Virus record (IMG/VR): IMGVR_UViG_3300030329_002794 | Span: 1 to 29,409 of that record | DNA from: a virus | Length of the DNA: 29,409 bases | Reading direction: 5' to 3' (one strand) | In this document: positions 27,406 through 29,409 of the stretch, piece after piece | How positions within the stretch are numbered: the stretch's first letter is position 1 | Layout of the letters: the number at the start of each line of letters is the position of its first letter | Notes under the pieces: model-generated | The model's input: the letters and a program-made list of their open reading frames with translations, nothing else | Databases searched by the model: none | What the model was told of the DNA's origin: nothing | Made by a program: the position numbers and the translations under genes

Positions 27406-28239
27406 TTATTTTTCGAAATGTAATATTATTCTTAATGGATATATATTATATACTAAATCATCATCTGTTAAATCTCCAGCTGCACCAGCTCCATTTTGTA
27501 TTCTCCAAGCAGCTATATCTGCTGGTACAGTATAAGATTGATTTCCAGCAACCACAGCATGATTAGTTGATGTCGAACCGTCAAATTTAAATACTAAATC
27601 ATTAGCATTTAACGAAGCTACTTCTCCTAAAATGATATCGTCTTGTACGTGTAATATATCTCCAACAGCGAAAACAACATTTGGAGCTGTACCATCTAGC
27701 GTGTTAATTGTTCCACTATTTCCAGATATATCAACATCATCATCTAAAGCCACTAAAGATTGAAGATCTAAAGCTCCACCTGCTAAACCACCAATATAAT
27801 ATCTATCTGTACCTTTAGTACCTCCACTATTTGAAGATGATTCTAATATTAATCCTGCGGTAGGTTCTGTAGTTTGATAAGTTACAGCTGTAGCTGTTGC
27901 GCCTTCACCAGACATATCAGAAAGACTACCTGGTAGGAATCCTATAACATCAGTTCTTTCAAAACTACTAATACCAAGTAAAGCATTACCTGATCCAATA
28001 GTAGTAGGCGTTGTGTTTGTACCGTCATCTTTCGCAAATATTAAATCTATAGGTGCAACACCACTAGCAACTTTATTATGTCTTGTCGTTATTGTAGCGC
28101 CTATTAATCTTGAAGCGCCTCTAGGTATATCAAAAGCTGTCCAATCAAAAACAATATCTCCGTTTGCAAACGCGGAATTTTGAGAAGAAGCTTTTACTAA
28201 AGGTGTTATTACTGATGAGTTAAAATAGTTTGATTGCAT
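27406..28239 (-). CDS. Probable virion surface/decoration protein, 277 aa
   Basis: A beta-type protein rich in Gly, Thr, Ala, Asp and Ser with few Lys or Glu except at the ends, the usual composition of an exposed virion protein. FDWTAFDIPRGASRLIGATI lies near residues 30-49; the middle (140-200) contains GGTKGTDRYYIGGLAGGALD and Asp-rich loops; it ends with VYNIYPLRIILHFEK, a hydrophobic beta strand. I recognise no enzyme motif. It may be a capsid decoration or head-fibre protein; Crassvirales do carry such auxiliary capsid proteins, but homology is not established from sequence alone. Confidence 0.72.
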   Translation of the reverse strand: MQSNYFNSSVITPLVKASSQNSAFANGDIVFDWTAFDIPRGASRLIGATITTRHNKVASGVAPIDLIFAKDDGTNTTPTTIGSGNALLGISSFERTDVIGFLPGSLSDMSGEGATATAVTYQTTEPTAGLILESSSNSGGTKGTDRYYIGGLAGGALDLQSLVALDDDVDISGNSGTINTLDGTAPNVVFAVGDILHVQDDIILGEVASLNANDLVFKFDGSTSTNHAVVAGNQSYTVPADIAAWRIQNGAGAAGDLTDDDLVYNIYPLRIILHFEK

Positions 28240-28244
28240 AATTT

Positions 28245-28637
28245 TTATTTTTTTACTTTTTCAAGTGATCTACCACCGAAGTAAGCACCAATCACTGTTA
28301 TTAATACTAATTGTAATAAATCAACCCAAGTATCTTTTACTTCAAAAGCAATAGCGCCAGCATCAATAAATATCATTAATACTGTAGATACTACCAAGAA
28401 GATAAGAACCATAGGTCGTATATTTTTAGAAAGCCATGAATCTGAATTCATATCAACTTTCCATCTTTCTGTCATAGTTTTCTCCATCTCTACTTCGTAG
28501 CTGGATATTAACTCTTTTATTTTTTGATTGGCTTCTAACTTCTCTTCTTCTGATGTATGTAAGTTATCTATAACTCCACCTACACCTTTTACAAGATCCT
28601 TAGCTCCTCCACCTGTGAGCATTCCTAATATATTCAT
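28245..28637 (-). CDS. Holin of the GTA-holin (3TM) type, 130 aa
   Basis: A small membrane protein with a Lys/Glu-rich amphipathic N-terminal half (about 28-62), then SDSWLSKNIRPMVLIFLV, which is the recognisable core of the phage/GTA holin family (holin of 3TMs). Two strong membrane segments are visible at about 75-98 and 104-122; the C-terminus ends in YFGGRSLEKVKK, also typical of the family. The first predicted hydrophobic segment of the name family is weak here (about residues 3-23, Gly-rich). It would make pores in the inner membrane for lysis. No endolysin was found beside it unless the HExxH neighbour acts as one. Confidence 0.82.
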   Translation of the reverse strand: MNILGMLTGGGAKDLVKGVGGVIDNLHTSEEEKLEANQKIKELISSYEVEMEKTMTERWKVDMNSDSWLSKNIRPMVLIFLVVSTVLMIFIDAGAIAFEVKDTWVDLLQLVLITVIGAYFGGRSLEKVKK

Positions 28638-28640
28638 AAT

Positions 28641-29069
28641 TTAAACTGGATTTCCATTATTAGCGTCGTGTTCCCAAGGAAAGTTAGGATACCCTGCTGG
28701 TAACCAATTTCCTTCTACTAAGATCATATCTTGACCCTGTATATTTTGTCTAGGATATGTTACTCCATTATACTTAATATGATCATCTGCATATTTTAAT
28801 TTTCCGATCTTTATATCAGTAGCATGACGCATTTCATGATTAATTGTTATTTTTTCGTCCCAACTGCCTGGTTGTATTTTATCACTAATATATATACTTC
28901 CATCCATATTAGCCTCACCTCCAACTCCTCCTTCTAATTTCTTTCTAATGACAGGTGTCCCAGGAACAGAAATATCTGGATCTCCGGCTTGTTTACCGAA
29001 TCTCATCTTTTTACTAACGTGTCCGTTTATAGCTGTATTTTTTCTTTCTGATCCTAATTTAAATGCCAT
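28641..29069 (-). CDS. Small HExxH zincin-like protein, 142 aa
   Basis: Residues 78-82 are HEMRH, preceded by ITIN and followed by ATD, which fits the zinc-binding helix of zincin metallopeptidases. A later conserved-looking element, FPWEH at 130-134, offers E133 or H134 as a third metal ligand; D85 is another candidate. The middle has GSIYISDKIQPGSWDEK before the motif and GKLKYADDHIKYNGVTYPR after it, an arrangement I recall from small putative peptidases in marine phages. There is no signal peptide. Its ATG overlaps the TAA of the preceding gene (TAATG) and the holin begins three bases after its stop. Its role could be lysis (peptidoglycan peptidase) or virion maturation; the sequence does not decide. 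Confidence 0.75.
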   Translation of the reverse strand: MAFKLGSERKNTAINGHVSKKMRFGKQAGDPDISVPGTPVIRKKLEGGVGGEANMDGSIYISDKIQPGSWDEKITINHEMRHATDIKIGKLKYADDHIKYNGVTYPRQNIQGQDMILVEGNWLPAGYPNFPWEHDANNGNPV

Positions 29070-29409
29070 TATCTATCTTTGTCTTTTATCATATCATCTA
29101 TAGCTTTGTTATAAACTTTATCTGTATATGATTTGTTATTATAAAATTTACTTCTTTCTGATATTGGTAAATCTTCTTCACCTAGAAGTATTCTATATAT
29201 TCTACTTATTAATTGAGAGCATCTGAACGATGTCTTGAATACCGAATATTTTATTGTTGTTCTATTACGATGTCTCCAAGCTTCTATCCAACCTTCTCTT
29301 CTTAATCTTTCCCAACGATTTTTATCCCATGAATATGTATAAACTCCGTCTATAAACTCTTTTCGTGTAAATCTTCCTTTACAATCTAAGTAAATTAATA
29401 ATTCTAAAT
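29069..29409 (-). CDS. Protein of unknown function, 3' part only (112 aa visible)
   Basis: The frame is open from the right edge to a TAA at 29069-29071 that overlaps the next ATG by one base. The visible part is rich in Arg, Lys, Trp and Tyr (TRKEFIDGVYTYSWDKNRWE, RREGWIEAWRHRNRTTIKYS, then CSQLISRIYRILLGEEDLP and SYTDKVYNKAIDDMIKDK). The order helix, helix, short beta-like stretch of basic residues could be a winged-helix DNA-binding fold, and I recall relatives near marine phage packaging genes, so a packaging or regulatory role is possible. The N-terminus is outside the window. Confidence 0.7.
   Translation of the reverse strand, partial: LELLIYLDCKGRFTRKEFIDGVYTYSWDKNRWERLRREGWIEAWRHRNRTTIKYSVFKTSFRCSQLISRIYRILLGEEDLPISERSKFYNNKSYTDKVYNKAIDDMIKDKDR

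Noticed and set aside
1-29409. Stop-codon reassignment, known in some crAss-like phages
   Set aside because: TAA, TAG (16967) and TGA (7202) all terminate genes exactly where the next gene begins, and long genes are uninterrupted in the standard bacterial code.
1-29409. tRNAs, CRISPR arrays, insertion sequences, integrase or attachment sites
   Set aside because: No cloverleaf, spaced direct repeats, transposase or recombinase was seen, and no gap is long enough to hold a tRNA except the two 56- and 73-base ones, which contain hairpins instead.

Overview
This window is a block of a tailed-phage (Caudoviricetes) genome, about 29 kb, AT-rich, with every supported gene on the minus strand, so transcription runs from high to low coordinates. 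The order (small-terminase candidate, large terminase, portal, acidic scaffold-like protein, major capsid protein, auxiliary protein, gp4-like connector, second ring protein, giant tail stabilization protein, internal virion proteins) and the feel of the terminase, portal, connector and stabilization proteins are those of crAss-like phages (order Crassvirales) and related podovirus-type phages of marine Bacteroidota. This lineage call is from recalled family resemblance, not a search. A Bacteroidota (flavobacterial) host is supported by ATG starts behind A/T-rich leaders with no Shine-Dalgarno sequence. TAA, TAG and TGA all end genes in the expected places, so no stop codon appears reassigned.

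Right end (29409 to 26093): a gene cut by the window edge, a small HExxH zincin-like protein, a two-helix holin of the GTA-holin type, a Gly/Thr/Asp-rich probable virion protein, a short coiled-coil protein, a 73-residue unknown, a protein that reads as two GroES-like domains in tandem, and a helical small-terminase candidate. Several are coupled by overlapping stop and start codons (TAATG).

Middle (26093 to 15386): large terminase, portal, scaffold-like protein and major capsid protein, then a strong UUCG-capped hairpin terminator just after the capsid gene. A 271-residue auxiliary protein follows, then a second structured intergenic hairpin, the P22 gp4-like head-to-tail connector and a ring protein with a large beta-rich insertion.

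Left part (15382 to 1): a 2726-residue tail stabilization/muzzle-type protein with a long C-terminal extension of carbohydrate-binding-like domains, two smaller tail or appendage proteins, and three proteins that look like internal (ejected or cargo) virion proteins. The last of these is open at the left edge after 887 codons and carries a glycine-zipper segment, a short tandem repeat and an HExxH metallopeptidase motif. The genes thus cover DNA packaging, capsid assembly, the head-tail connector, the tail, internal cargo and probably lysis. No replication genes, tRNAs, integrase, CRISPR array or insertion sequence were seen. Intergenic gaps are all under 80 bases.
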